IMG/VR virus record: IMGVR_UViG_3300025886_001605
Span: 1-44,796 of that record
DNA length: 44,796 nt
Direction: 5' to 3' (one strand)
From: a virus
Shown here: in pieces, positions 37,038 through 44,796 of the stretch
Layout of the letters: every line of letters begins with the position of its first letter
Position numbering within the stretch: the first letter of the stretch is position 1
Translations under genes and position numbers: made by a program
Notes under the pieces: generated by a model
Databases searched by the model: none
Seen by the model: the letters and a program-made list of their open reading frames with translations, nothing else
What the model was told of the DNA's origin: nothing

Positions 37038-37073
37038 TACAGCAGAGGCCCCTAGCATCCGCTCTAAGCTCGA

Positions 37074-37262
37074 TCAGCCAGACTTGGCGACTCTCGCCCG
37101 CTCCGCCTTCGCACGCTTGTTGTATGCGATCGCAGCCGCCAGGATCTGATCCTGGCGTTCGTCGTCGTCCTCGATGAGCAGCGTTGCCCGGTCATCGCCG
37201 TCGATGTAGGTCGGTGCGTTGAGAAACCATCGACGCGCTCGCAGCGCTTCATCTCGTGTCAT
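37074..37262 (-). CDS. Unknown small head-region protein, 62 aa
   Basis: ATG 37262. MTRDEALRARRWFLNAPTY, then IDGDDRATLLIEDDDERQD and a basic helical end (IAYNKRAKAERARVAKSG). Last gene of the head segment before the inverted island. No family recognised; the longer Arg-rich frame to 37481 is a shadow. Confidence 0.6.
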   Translation of the reverse strand: MTRDEALRARRWFLNAPTYIDGDDRATLLIEDDDERQDQILAAAIAYNKRAKAERARVAKSG

Positions 37263-37279
37263 ACCCGGATTGTATCCGA

Positions 37280-39583
37280 TCAGAAGTCGTCGAGCTGATC
37301 GAGCCGAGCGTTCACCGCTGCCGCCCTCGCTGCCGCCTCGACGAGCGCCTCGTCGACCGTCTCTTCGATCAGGTTGCCAGCCTCGTCGACCATGTTCGCC
37401 CGCACCGCGATATGTCGAAGCCGTTCGTACGACCCGACCGGGTCGTCGATGTCGAGATCGAACGGAACGAGTTCTTCCCACCGGCCGAGCCAGAGCGCAG
37501 GCCGCGATCCTGGCGCGTACACGTCGCCGTCGAGGAACCCGTCGATCGCATCGATGACTTCCTGATTCGCTCGCATCGACGTCAGCTCCGCGGCGTATTC
37601 CTCCGGCGTCATCTGGAACGGTCGAGGCGACGAGGTCTTCGCCTGGAAGATACCGCCAGCCTGGGCGACGAGCTGATCCTGCTCCGCTGCCGCCAGCTTC
37701 GCCGCTGCCAGGTTCCGCTGCGCCAGGTTCTCGGCCTTGCGGAACTCGGCCAGATCTTTCACCTGCCGCTCGCGTGCCGCTATCTGCTCCGCCGTCGGAG
37801 GCGGGAACTTCGGCAACCTCGGCACCGAGCCGACCGCACCGGTCTCGCCGATGATCTCCGACACCGGCAGACCCAGCTCTCGCAGGCCGTTCACGGTCGG
37901 CGAGTCGAAGCCGTCGAACACCTCGTCGGCGTTCACGAAGCGGGTCGCCCTGCCCTGGGCGATGTCGGTCGCACCGTCGACCTTGCGAACCTCGGTCAGC
38001 CAGAGGTCGACGCCCTCATCGGTCGTGATCTTCGTGTTCCCGGTGAAGTCCCAGGCGTTGCCGATCTGGTCGGGGTTCGTCCTGGCATCTTCAGCGAACC
38101 ACTTCCGACGCATCGCCTGCCGCTCGGCGTCTGGCAGCGCGTCGTACCACTCCCACTCGGCCTGATCTCGGACCATGCGAGATCTGCCGGTCGCCAGGTC
38201 GGTCTGTCGTCGCAGAGGCGGAGGGATCGACAGTTCGCGCACCGGCATGTCGTCGTATGTCTTCGACGCGATCTGCTTCGCGTCCGACCGCAGGCCCGAC
38301 CGAATAGCGTCGACGCGGCGGTCGGCGTTCAGGAACTCATCTGGCGAGATCTCCCAAGCTGCGAGCAGGTCGCCGAGTTCATCCTGAACCCTGGCACGCT
38401 CGGCGAACTTCGAAGCGATCGCAGCCTTGCGAGCTTCTTCGATCTTCGCCGCTTCGCGCTTCGCCTGCTCGATCGGGTCGACCGGTGGCTTCTTCGCTGG
38501 CGGCTTCTTCGCTGCCGGAGGCTTCGACGCTGCCGGTGGCTTCGCAGCAGATGGCGCTAATTTGGCCTGAGACGGCGGCTTGGCCTTCACCCCAGGGTTA
38601 GCCCTCACCGCAGGCTTAGCCTTCGGAGGCTTCACCGGAGGGCGCTTGTACGTGGTCTGAGCTGCCGTGCGAGGATCAGACCGGCCGAGTTGCGGTGTCG
38701 GCTTGTCTGCTACGAAGAGATCGGTCGGGTTCGAGGTCGCCGTCGGTTGCGTCGGGTCGAGCACACCGATCGAGTCGACGCCCAGGTCGGGCCGAGCAGC
38801 GGCAGACCGCACGCAGTTCGGGTGGCTGATCGGGTGCCGCAGCGCAGTCTCTCTCGACACGATCATGCCATTCGCCTTCTGAGGGTCATCGTGCGAAGTC
38901 AGCCCGCAGTCGGAGCCGTCGAAGAACTCATATGCGACGACCCCGAACTCGTCGCCGGTGGTGATGACACCCTGGTTGTATGCCTTCGCCGTGTCCGTAC
39001 GGAAGAGCATCTCGGCGTAGGTGTCGATCGTGCGAACCGATCCGTCGGCGTACGTGATCGCCGAGATCGGCATCGGTGCCCCGGTCGCCGACACCGCCTT
39101 CGGTGCGAGCTGCTTGAACCGGCGGGCGAGACCGGCAGCGTTTTCGCCTTCGAGCGATCCCTGGATCGTGATCTGCTTCGTAGCATCACGCACCCAGCGT
39201 TTCGCGTCCTCTTCCATGTAGGTGGTCGCGAGTAGCACCTTGTCGAACGTCGATTGAGCGAGCACCTGCATCGCCGTCCGGCCGATCTCTGTCCATACGT
39301 ACTCGGCTGCACCGGCAGCCACCGCCGTCGACGTCGCCCCGGTCGCATACACGGTCGGCAGCACCTCGGTCAGAAACACGCCCGACTGTTTCTTCAGCTC
39401 GGCCGTCTCACGAGACACCGTCTCGATCAGAGCGCGCAGGCGACGCGCCCGATACTGGGCGCGAGGCTCGGCGATGATCTCGGCGTACTCGTCCCGCAGC
39501 CGCGCCTCGGAGTCGGCGAACAGTCCGATCAGCTTGTCCGGTGCCGTCATCGCCACCGTGTGATTCGGATACGCGTCGGCCAT
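37280..39583 (-). CDS. MuF-type minor head protein with long C-terminal extension
   Basis: A 767-residue protein. Residues about 1-265 match phage minor capsid (MuF/SPP1 gp7-like) proteins: helical N-terminal region, RFKQLAPKAVSATGAPMPI, then DSDCGLTSHDDPQKANGM-like metal-ligand region and LRHPISHPNCVRSAAARPD. A Lys/Pro/Ala-rich linker at about 310-365 (KPPAASKPPAAKKPPAKKP) precedes a second part (about 365-767) with charged helices and an unrecognised domain (TGNTKITTDEGVDLWLTEV...TRFVNADEVFDGFD, VSEIIGETGAVGSV). Extensions of MuF proteins often carry toxin or enzyme domains injected with DNA. The start overlaps the upstream TAA. Confidence 0.82.
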   Translation of the reverse strand: MADAYPNHTVAMTAPDKLIGLFADSEARLRDEYAEIIAEPRAQYRARRLRALIETVSRETAELKKQSGVFLTEVLPTVYATGATSTAVAAGAAEYVWTEIGRTAMQVLAQSTFDKVLLATTYMEEDAKRWVRDATKQITIQGSLEGENAAGLARRFKQLAPKAVSATGAPMPISAITYADGSVRTIDTYAEMLFRTDTAKAYNQGVITTGDEFGVVAYEFFDGSDCGLTSHDDPQKANGMIVSRETALRHPISHPNCVRSAAARPDLGVDSIGVLDPTQPTATSNPTDLFVADKPTPQLGRSDPRTAAQTTYKRPPVKPPKAKPAVRANPGVKAKPPSQAKLAPSAAKPPAASKPPAAKKPPAKKPPVDPIEQAKREAAKIEEARKAAIASKFAERARVQDELGDLLAAWEISPDEFLNADRRVDAIRSGLRSDAKQIASKTYDDMPVRELSIPPPLRRQTDLATGRSRMVRDQAEWEWYDALPDAERQAMRRKWFAEDARTNPDQIGNAWDFTGNTKITTDEGVDLWLTEVRKVDGATDIAQGRATRFVNADEVFDGFDSPTVNGLRELGLPVSEIIGETGAVGSVPRLPKFPPPTAEQIAARERQVKDLAEFRKAENLAQRNLAAAKLAAAEQDQLVAQAGGIFQAKTSSPRPFQMTPEEYAAELTSMRANQEVIDAIDGFLDGDVYAPGSRPALWLGRWEELVPFDLDIDDPVGSYERLRHIAVRANMVDEAGNLIEETVDEALVEAAARAAAVNARLDQLDDF

Positions 39584-39936
39584 TAGCCGAAGAGTCGATC
39601 CCGATCACTACGACCGATGTCGACCGGGACGACGACCGGGTGCCCAGGGTTCGCCAGCTCTGCGCCGTCGAAGTCCTCGGCCTGGACCGCGCCCTCGGCG
39701 TCGGAGATCAGATCGGCGAGCGCATCGAGCGTCTTGCCCCACGACTCTGAATAGTCGGGACCGTTCCACTGCGCCGGGTCTTGCAGCAGGTTCGCCCGAC
39801 GGCGACGAAGGAACACGAGCGCAGTCTTGACCGCCGTGCCCTCGATGTCGTAGCGATCAGAGATCTGCTCGTCGGTCGGATCGGTGTCACCGACCCAGTC
39901 GCGGACCTCGTCGAGTTCTGCGTCAGTGATCGCCAT
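39583..39936 (-). CDS. Head-tail adaptor-like protein, 117 aa
   Basis: MAITDAELDEVRDWVGDTD, DEQISDRYDIEGTAVKTAL, FLRRRRANLLQDPAQW, DSEGAVQAEDFDGAE-like end and VVVPVDIGRSDRDRLFG. Helical with a C-terminal strand, similar in size and order to gp6-like connector proteins after the major capsid gene. Confidence 0.65.
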   Translation of the reverse strand: MAITDAELDEVRDWVGDTDPTDEQISDRYDIEGTAVKTALVFLRRRRANLLQDPAQWNGPDYSESWGKTLDALADLISDAEGAVQAEDFDGAELANPGHPVVVPVDIGRSDRDRLFG

Positions 39937-39939
39937 GAC

Positions 39940-40254
39940 CTACTCCTTGGCGGACTGAGCCGCCTTCATCGCTGCCTGCTCGGCTGCTGCCGTCAGGTCT
40001 GCTTGCTTCGCCGCTGCCGCCTTGCGCTTCTTATCGGTGAGCGCCGCCTTCTTCTTCGCCACCACCGCGGCGGTCTTCGCTGCCTTCGCAGCCTGAGCGA
40101 TCTCGTCGCTGTCATCCGGGACCGGCTCGGAGCCGATCACGTTCGGGTTATCGATGAGCGCCGCGATCTCGTCGGGCACCTCGCCGGGACCGTAGGCGCG
40201 ACCGTCGATCTCGCCAGGTTGCCGCACCAGAACTCGCTTCGTTAGCCACGCCAT
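39940..40254 (-). CDS. Lys/Ala-rich head protein, 104 aa
   Basis: MAWLTKRVLVRQPGEIDGR, then DEIAALIDNPNVIGSEPV and a long Ala/Lys helix (VVAKKKAALTDKKRKAAA). It has a small beta head and a basic tail, as in several phage head-tail proteins encoded after the capsid. Role unknown. Confidence 0.6.
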   Translation of the reverse strand: MAWLTKRVLVRQPGEIDGRAYGPGEVPDEIAALIDNPNVIGSEPVPDDSDEIAQAAKAAKTAAVVAKKKAALTDKKRKAAAAKQADLTAAAEQAAMKAAQSAKE

Positions 40255-40291
40255 GAGAACTCACTTCGTCCGTACTGAGGAGGATAGGTGC

Positions 40292-40315
40292 CGCCCGAAA
40301 GTACGGGTTCGGGCG
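40292..40315. terminator. Hairpin downstream of major capsid gene
   Basis: CGCCCGAA pairs with TTCGGGCG across an 8-base loop between the capsid stop and the next gene. Probably reduces read-through or stabilises capsid mRNA. No U-run. Confidence 0.5.
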
Positions 40316-40337
40316 ACACCGATCACAGTCTAGATGT

Positions 40338-41351
40338 CTAGAGGCACTCGAAGCGGAACGTGGCGTTCGGGTTGCCGAGCACGGGAACGCTCCAAGTGGT
40401 CGCCATCGTGGCGATGCTCACAGGGTTGCGGGTCTGCCAGCTATCGGCGACGATGCCAGGCTGCTCCGCAGGTGACAGGCCGAGAGCCTGAGCTTCGGCC
40501 GATACACCGTGAACGGTGTTACCGATCGACACGCCAGCAGGAGGCAGCAGTAGAGCCACGTCAGCGCCGATTACACGGCGAGTTCCTGAGCTGGTGATGT
40601 AAGCCTCGTCGTTGATAACGAACGGCGGGAGATCCTCGTTCTGGAGCAGCGTATTAACTGCCTCGAACGAAGCCCGTGGAGTCGACACTGCGAGCGGCGA
40701 CATAGTTGCGCTCAGCACCTCGGTCGTCTGCCGGAACGCATTCACGACTGCACGCGAGCAGACGATTGCGCCTGGCATGTAGCCGTTCGTGTCATTGTAG
40801 GTGTCGACGATCGTGTAGAGATCCGACAGCGCCAAAGCAGCGACGTTCGACCACAGGGTTCCAGCGGTCACGTCGTGAGCAGCAGTGCGACCCCAATCGA
40901 TGGTGGCAGCGAGGCCACCTTCGGCGAGAACAACCTGACCGGTTTCGAGGGTTTCACCTCGGGCAAGGTTGATTCGACGAGAGCACGCTTGCACGCGATC
41001 GCCGACGTCGGAGGTCGCCTGAGCCAGGAGAAGCTCGCCAGGATTCGCACGGGTTCGAATGATGTCGAACTCCTTCATGATCCCGACCTCTGTCATCGCC
41101 GGGATCTGCCCGGTGACGGTGGTCGAACCGAACTGCGAGTCGGCGATCTTGCCTTCGACGTTCGGTGCGCGGTACTCGGCGACCGTGACGGTCGCAGTGG
41201 TCACCTGATTCACCGCGAAGGTGATGTCGGGAACCTGACGATCAGGCAACCAAGCGCGGAGCGCCTGCGTGCCCTGGTCTGCCTCAAGCGCTGCACGGGC
41301 GTACCCGGTGAGCGTCTGAGGATCGATGGCTTCATATAGGTCTTGCAGCAT
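40338..41351 (-). CDS. Major capsid protein (lambda E-like)
   Basis: A 337-residue protein of the major capsid protein E family (lambda E 341). MLQDLYEAIDPQTLTGYAR, PDITFAVNQVTTATVTVAEY, FGSTTVTGQIPAMTEVGIMK, TRANPGELLLAQATSDVGDR and C-terminal RNPVSIATMATTWSVPVLG are typical of the family's P-domain and E-loop blocks. It follows a scaffold-like and a decoration gene, the lambda order. No maturation protease is visible here. Confidence 0.9.
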   Translation of the reverse strand: MLQDLYEAIDPQTLTGYARAALEADQGTQALRAWLPDRQVPDITFAVNQVTTATVTVAEYRAPNVEGKIADSQFGSTTVTGQIPAMTEVGIMKEFDIIRTRANPGELLLAQATSDVGDRVQACSRRINLARGETLETGQVVLAEGGLAATIDWGRTAAHDVTAGTLWSNVAALALSDLYTIVDTYNDTNGYMPGAIVCSRAVVNAFRQTTEVLSATMSPLAVSTPRASFEAVNTLLQNEDLPPFVINDEAYITSSGTRRVIGADVALLLPPAGVSIGNTVHGVSAEAQALGLSPAEQPGIVADSWQTRNPVSIATMATTWSVPVLGNPNATFRFECL

Positions 41352-41411
41352 GGCCGCGACTCGCTTTCAGTTATCCGGCCAGGCCGGGAGACAATGGATG
41401 AATGAGGGTGA

Positions 41412-41804
41412 TCACTCGAAGGTGATCGTTGGCATCTCGGCCTTGCCAGCAGCGTCGATGACGACCGGCAGGTTCGCTTCGATCAAAGCGCAATGCGTGA
41501 GGCGTGAGCCGTGAACGATCGAGGTCGCCGAGGTGACCGGGACGTCTTCGCCCAGGACGCCGACAAGAGTCTCGGTGCCGTCGGCGTTGCCGTTGTCGTA
41601 CTTAGCATATGTGCCGGTGGCGGTCACCTTGCCGAGCGGGAATCCGACCGGCAGGTAGCCAGGGAAAGCGCCGCCGACATCGGCGACGACGAGGTCGGCC
41701 GCGTCGATGGTGACGGTGTATGACGGCTTCGTCATGCCGACTTCACTGGCGAAGATATTGGTGATCGTGCCGGTGGTGCTGGTGGATGTAATCGTGAGGT
41801 CCAT
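41412..41804 (-). CDS. Head decoration protein
   Basis: A 130-residue beta-rich protein with AAAGGGG ribosome-binding sequence. MDLTITSTSTTGTITNIFA, VTIDAADLVVADVGGAFPG, KVTATGTYAKYDNGNADGT, and C-terminal AEMPTITFE. Size and place before the capsid gene match lambda D-type trimeric decoration proteins. Confidence 0.72.
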   Translation of the reverse strand: MDLTITSTSTTGTITNIFASEVGMTKPSYTVTIDAADLVVADVGGAFPGYLPVGFPLGKVTATGTYAKYDNGNADGTETLVGVLGEDVPVTSATSIVHGSRLTHCALIEANLPVVIDAAGKAEMPTITFE

Positions 41805-41826
41805 CGCTGGCCCCTTTCAATGTTGA

Positions 41827-42429
41827 CTAGTTGTTTACGAGGTGAGGGTTCGCCGCTGCGAACAGTGCAGCGCCTTCGGACATCTTGGTCTGACCGGCCG
41901 GAGGTTTCGGCATGTCAGGATGGGAGTTGACGATCGGAGCCGCAGCGGGTGCACCTGCGACGGGAGGCTCGTCGGCCGGTGCGAACAACGGCCCGAGCTT
42001 GCCCTTCAGAACCTCGATCGCAGCTTCGATCACGCTGCCATCGGCACCGTCGGGAACCATCACCGACGGAGCCAGAGCCTTCGCCCCGGCAGGGTTCACG
42101 CCAGCCTCGACCAGGGCGTCGACGATCGTCGACTGCTTGCGCATCGAGTTCGCTTCGGCTTCGGCAGCGGAGGCACGAGCCTCGGCTTCGACCCTGGCAG
42201 CGGTCGCCTTCTCGATCTCGGTCTGCGCTTCGGTCGCCGCCTTCTGCGAAGCCTTCAGCGCACGAGCTGCTTCCTTCGGATCTCCGCCAAGCTCGGCGAT
42301 CATCGCCGCCCTGGTCGCGTCCGTTGCTTCTTTCGCTGCCTTCACAGTCGCTTCAGCGGTGGCCTTCTCGACCGCGGCGATTCGCTTCGCCTCGATGTCT
42401 GCAAGTTGTTCGGCGGTGTATTCCATCAT
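41827..42429 (-). CDS. Scaffold-like protein
   Basis: A 200-residue helical protein. ATG 42429 follows an AGGAAAG ribosome-binding sequence; ATG 42426 and GTG 42459 are alternatives. Residues 1-115 form an Ala/Glu/Lys coiled coil (TAEQLADIEAKRIAAVEKA), then a small folded part (VDALVEAGVNPAGAKALAP) and a Pro-rich linker with C-terminal GAALFAAANPHLV. This is the layout of scaffolding proteins. Confidence 0.75.
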   Translation of the reverse strand: MMEYTAEQLADIEAKRIAAVEKATAEATVKAAKEATDATRAAMIAELGGDPKEAARALKASQKAATEAQTEIEKATAARVEAEARASAAEAEANSMRKQSTIVDALVEAGVNPAGAKALAPSVMVPDGADGSVIEAAIEVLKGKLGPLFAPADEPPVAGAPAAAPIVNSHPDMPKPPAGQTKMSEGAALFAAANPHLVNN

Positions 42430-42461
42430 GTGTCTTTCCTGTCGGGAGAGTTGACACACTG

Positions 42462-42498
42462 ATCATGGCGCACCTAAGACGGGACCCTGGGACGCGAC
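42462..42498 (-). promoter_or_regulatory. Late promoter-like site before scaffold and capsid genes
   Basis: Minus strand GTCGCGTCCC (42498-42489). Placing a start 33 bases downstream gives a TSS near 42455 and CATGAT at -12 to -7; the ATG 42429 would then have a 26-base leader with an AGGAAAG ribosome-binding sequence, unlike the leaderless sites. Confidence 0.5.
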
Positions 42499-42502
42499 CG
42501 GT

Positions 42503-44257
42503 TCAGCCGCCGTCGAGCGTGACGTTCGGCAGGTCCGTTCCAGGCAGGCCAGGCAGCGCAGGACCGGCCAGGCCGAGATACTCCGCAGCCGCCGAAGCGC
42601 CGACCGCAGACGACAGATCGTCGGCACCGTCGAAGTCCTCGCCGACGATCCGTGCGAGTTCCTCGTCGGCGTCGTCGATCGGGATGCCAGCTTGCACGAG
42701 CATCTTCACGGCGGTCTGCCTGGACACGACACCGGCCGAGAGTAGCTGCGCTGCGAGGTTGGCTTCGGCGTGGACATCGGTCGGGACCGCTGGCCCGAAG
42801 TGAATGTTCACCGGGACCGTCGCCCCGGCATCGAGTGCTCCGCCGACCTGCGAGATCCGCTGCGCCAGCTTGAAGAAGAGCTGATACTTCGACGCTCGCA
42901 CGAGTCGCATCATGTCGATCATCTGCTCGAACGGCGTCATCTCTAGCTTGATGCGGTAGCCGGACGCCTGCGAGGTCGCCGTGACCCGGCCCATGACCGT
43001 CGGCCCGACTCTGGAGTTCGTGCCGAGCCTGGCGTTCAACCGTTGCTCGTAGTCGAGCAGCGGGTTCAAATTCGCAGACACGTCGATCTTGTGAGGCTTC
43101 GCGCCTGGCGGCAGAGGCCAGATCGCACCGGCCTTCACCGAGTATCCGGCAGGCAGGTTGCCGCCCTCGATCGCGAACATCGGCGTCGCAGCCAGAGCCG
43201 CCGCCGCGGCCATGTCTTTGTCGAATGCTGCGATGTCATCGAAGAGCTGGGTCACGAGAGCGAACATCGACCGGCCGTAGTGAAACGTCGTCGACGGCGT
43301 GTTCGGAATGTGGATCACCGGAATGAAGTTGAAGCCTAGATCGGTCTTCGCCTGGATCGTGGTCGCTTTCGTCGGGTCGAGGGTCATCCAGTCGCCGCCC
43401 GCCCCGATCGGCCAGCGCTTCTTCGTGATGTAGCAGGTCTGATCGGTGTCTTCGCCCCAGGGCATCGAGCGGGTGAGCACGTTGCCAGCATCGTCGACGA
43501 TGTCGCCGAGTTCGTACGTGACCCGGTGCAGGAACTCCGAGTCGCCGTTCGGCCCTGGTTCTTCCCAGGCGAGATGGACTTTGGTCGGGAACTCGCGGGC
43601 GTCGGTCTCGATGACCGGGAAGTATGAGTCGCAAGGGTAGACCGTGACCGACGTCCGGTTCGTTCTGGTGTTCCAGCCGAGGACGATCACGCCGTCGCCG
43701 AGCGGCACGGCGAACTCTCGCTCGGCCTCCCAGATCTTCGCTCTGACGTTCTCGGCTCGAACCCAGCCGTCGAGCCAGGTCTGCGCCTTCGTGCCTGCCC
43801 TCCAGGCCGTGAGAGCCGCCTCGTAGCCGTCGACCGATTCGTCGGCGGTGAGATCCCACTGCTCCTGATTCAGGGTCGCCAGCTTCACCGCTGCCGGTGG
43901 TGATCCCTCGGCGGCGTCGCCGGGTCGATCTCCGAGCACCGGTTCGGCAGGTTCTTCGCCAGCGCCCTCGCACATGAACGCCAGTTCCTCGGAGAGCAGA
44001 CCGTCGACGACGAGATCGTTCAGGGTCGCCGGGTCGCCGTACTGGCGGTGCTCGTAGTCTGGCGTGTCGATGTTCTTCCCGGCCGTGTTGTTCTTGAACC
44101 CGGTGTATATCCGATATGCGATGAGTCGTCTCTGCTCGTTCGGTGGCACCCATTGACCATGAACGCCGAGCGCCGTGATCGAGGCCATAGCGGTCTTGTA
44201 GTTGAGCGGTGCCCACTGGTCTTCGGGCATCGACTGGCGCGTGAGGTCTGACGGCAT
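42503..44257 (-). CDS. Portal protein
   Basis: A 584-residue phage portal. N-terminal RRLIAYRIYTGFKNNTAGK, clamp/wing segments with GDGVIVLGWNTRTNRTSVT and WMTLDPTKATTIQAKTDL, then FIPVIHIPNTPSTTFHYGRS, and the central GRVTATSQASGYRIKLEMT followed by FEQMIDMMRLVRASKYQ. A helical C-terminal domain ends LGLAGPALPGLPGTD. The ATG at 44257 is leaderless behind a late promoter. It forms the dodecameric DNA channel. Confidence 0.92.
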   Translation of the reverse strand: MPSDLTRQSMPEDQWAPLNYKTAMASITALGVHGQWVPPNEQRRLIAYRIYTGFKNNTAGKNIDTPDYEHRQYGDPATLNDLVVDGLLSEELAFMCEGAGEEPAEPVLGDRPGDAAEGSPPAAVKLATLNQEQWDLTADESVDGYEAALTAWRAGTKAQTWLDGWVRAENVRAKIWEAEREFAVPLGDGVIVLGWNTRTNRTSVTVYPCDSYFPVIETDAREFPTKVHLAWEEPGPNGDSEFLHRVTYELGDIVDDAGNVLTRSMPWGEDTDQTCYITKKRWPIGAGGDWMTLDPTKATTIQAKTDLGFNFIPVIHIPNTPSTTFHYGRSMFALVTQLFDDIAAFDKDMAAAAALAATPMFAIEGGNLPAGYSVKAGAIWPLPPGAKPHKIDVSANLNPLLDYEQRLNARLGTNSRVGPTVMGRVTATSQASGYRIKLEMTPFEQMIDMMRLVRASKYQLFFKLAQRISQVGGALDAGATVPVNIHFGPAVPTDVHAEANLAAQLLSAGVVSRQTAVKMLVQAGIPIDDADEELARIVGEDFDGADDLSSAVGASAAAEYLGLAGPALPGLPGTDLPNVTLDGG

Positions 44258-44263
44258 ACGGCC

Positions 44264-44300
44264 AGGCTAACGCCTGCGACCGCATCGAGCCGGGACGCGA
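44264..44300 (-). promoter_or_regulatory. Late promoter, portal
   Basis: Minus strand TCGCGTCCC (44300-44292) ends 34 bases before ATG 44257. TAGCCT at -12 to -7 is the best TANNNT match of the late sites. Confidence 0.65.
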
Positions 44301-44302
44301 CG

Positions 44303-44348
44303 ACGACCCCGGCAGCGTGCGCCTATTGGCTGCGCCGACCGGGGTCGT
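44303..44348. terminator. Hairpin between transglycosylase and portal genes
   Basis: ACGACCCCGG pairs with CCGGGGTCGT (10 pairs), and CAGC/GCTG can pair inside. On the minus strand it follows the transglycosylase gene and directly precedes the late promoter of the portal gene. No U-run. The 161-base gap holds only this hairpin and the promoter. Confidence 0.55.
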
Positions 44349-44418
44349 GTCCTTTGGAGGTGCCGCCCTGCACGGGACGACTGAGCCGACGAGGAAATGA
44401 GCCGACCCGAACCCGACC

Positions 44419-44796
44419 CTACATCACGAGGGCAGCGCCGCCTCCACCCGAGGATCTGGTCGGAACCTCGAAGACCTCGAAGACCGGCGTCGGCTCCGGC
44501 GTCGACAGGGTGGTTCGACGTTGCGGTGCCACCCTGTCGGCCGGGTCCCATGCTACCGAGATCGGCCCGGTGCCGTCGCCGTAGCGGTAGCCGCAGATCC
44601 AGTGAGAGATACCGCCACCGGGCATCGTGCGCAGGTGCTCGGCCATCGCCCACTGATCAGCGACCGACGCATCCTTCGCCCTGGTCCCGACGAGATCCCA
44701 CCGGCCAGCGTGCTCGGCGGTCCAGTCCCACGAGGTGTCGAGGAACTGCCACAGGCCCGAGGCCGTCGAGTTCGGGTTCTCGATGTTGGCGACACC
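44419..44796 (-). CDS. Transglycosylase/RPF-like domain protein, 5' end cut by right edge
   Basis: The minus frame is open from the right edge to TAG-type stop at 44419; 125 residues are visible. It reads GVANIENPNSTASGLWQFL, DTSWDWTAEHAGRWDLVG, KDASVADQWAMAEHL and HWICGYRYGDGTGP, the pattern of lysozyme-like transglycosylase or resuscitation-promoting-factor domains (N-P-S-GLWQF...DA...Q...A). The catalytic Glu would lie before the visible part. It ends in Gly-rich residues. It could be a virion-associated lysin or a second endolysin. Confidence 0.75.
   Translation of the reverse strand, partial: GVANIENPNSTASGLWQFLDTSWDWTAEHAGRWDLVGTRAKDASVADQWAMAEHLRTMPGGGISHWICGYRYGDGTGPISVAWDPADRVAPQRRTTLSTPEPTPVFEVFEVPTRSSGGGGAALVM

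Noticed and set aside
37256-38560. 434-residue plus-strand frame
   Set aside because: It mirrors the MuF gene codon by codon, is Arg/Leu-rich and has no ribosome-binding site; the minus frame has clear family motifs.
1-44796. CRISPR array, integrase, repressor or insertion sequence
   Set aside because: No regularly spaced identical repeats, no tyrosine or serine recombinase motif, no transposase and no inverted-repeat ends were seen.
1-44796. Circular joining of the two window edges
   Set aside because: Joining the left-edge frame to the right edge gives no sensible continuation, and terminase is missing, so the window appears to be a part of a larger genome.

Overview
This window is part of the genome of a tailed, siphovirus-type double-stranded DNA phage. 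The host is very probably an actinobacterium. Reasons: two WhiB-family iron-sulfur regulators (a family confined to Actinobacteria and their phages), a phage inositol-1-phosphate synthase of the actinobacterial type, high GC, and apparently leaderless mRNAs with TANNNT-like -10 boxes. Terminase lies outside the window. No integrase or repressor is visible, so lifestyle cannot be decided.

Layout. Almost every gene is on the minus strand and is read from right to left. 44.8-37.1 kb: transglycosylase-like gene (cut by the right edge), portal, scaffold-like protein, decoration protein, lambda E-type major capsid protein, head-tail connector genes and a large MuF-type head protein. 37.0-35.2 kb: a plus-strand island of four small genes with early-type promoters, separating head from tail genes. 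35.2-18.0 kb: tail completion genes, two near-identical tail tube proteins, tail assembly chaperones joined by a programmed -1 frameshift, tape measure, minor tail proteins, a lower-GC YadA-like repeat fibre module and a 1078-residue fibre with about 16 short repeats. 18.0-16.7 kb: lysis (holin candidate, M15 endolysin, second membrane protein). 16.6-14.0 kb: recombination (YqaJ exonuclease, ERF annealing protein, SSB). 13.8-5.4 kb: replication initiator and loader candidates, a DPPY methyltransferase, an HNH nuclease, two WhiB genes and many small early genes. 5.4-0.2 kb: a tightly coupled operon that looks like a DNA hypermodification pathway.

The most interesting system is the 5.4-0.2 kb operon. 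It encodes a ParB-like protein, a C5-cytosine DNA methyltransferase, an AsnB-type amide synthetase without a glutaminase domain, a DegT-type aminotransferase, an inositol-1-phosphate synthase and a CmoA-like carboxy-SAM synthase. In the methyltransferase the near-invariant motif X asparagine is replaced by arginine, a change expected to favour carboxy-SAM as cofactor. The inferred pathway makes 5-carboxymethylcytosine in phage DNA and then amidates the carboxylate, perhaps with an amino-cyclitol. The gene identities and residues are read from the sequence; the chemistry is inference.

Two promoter families are also visible. Early: two direct repeats (GGTAACGCG) exactly 19 bp apart, then TAAGGT, six bases, ATG. 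Late: TCGCGTCCC ending 33-34 nt before a leaderless start codon at six loci, with a seventh variant. Both imply that transcription starts at the first base of the gene.
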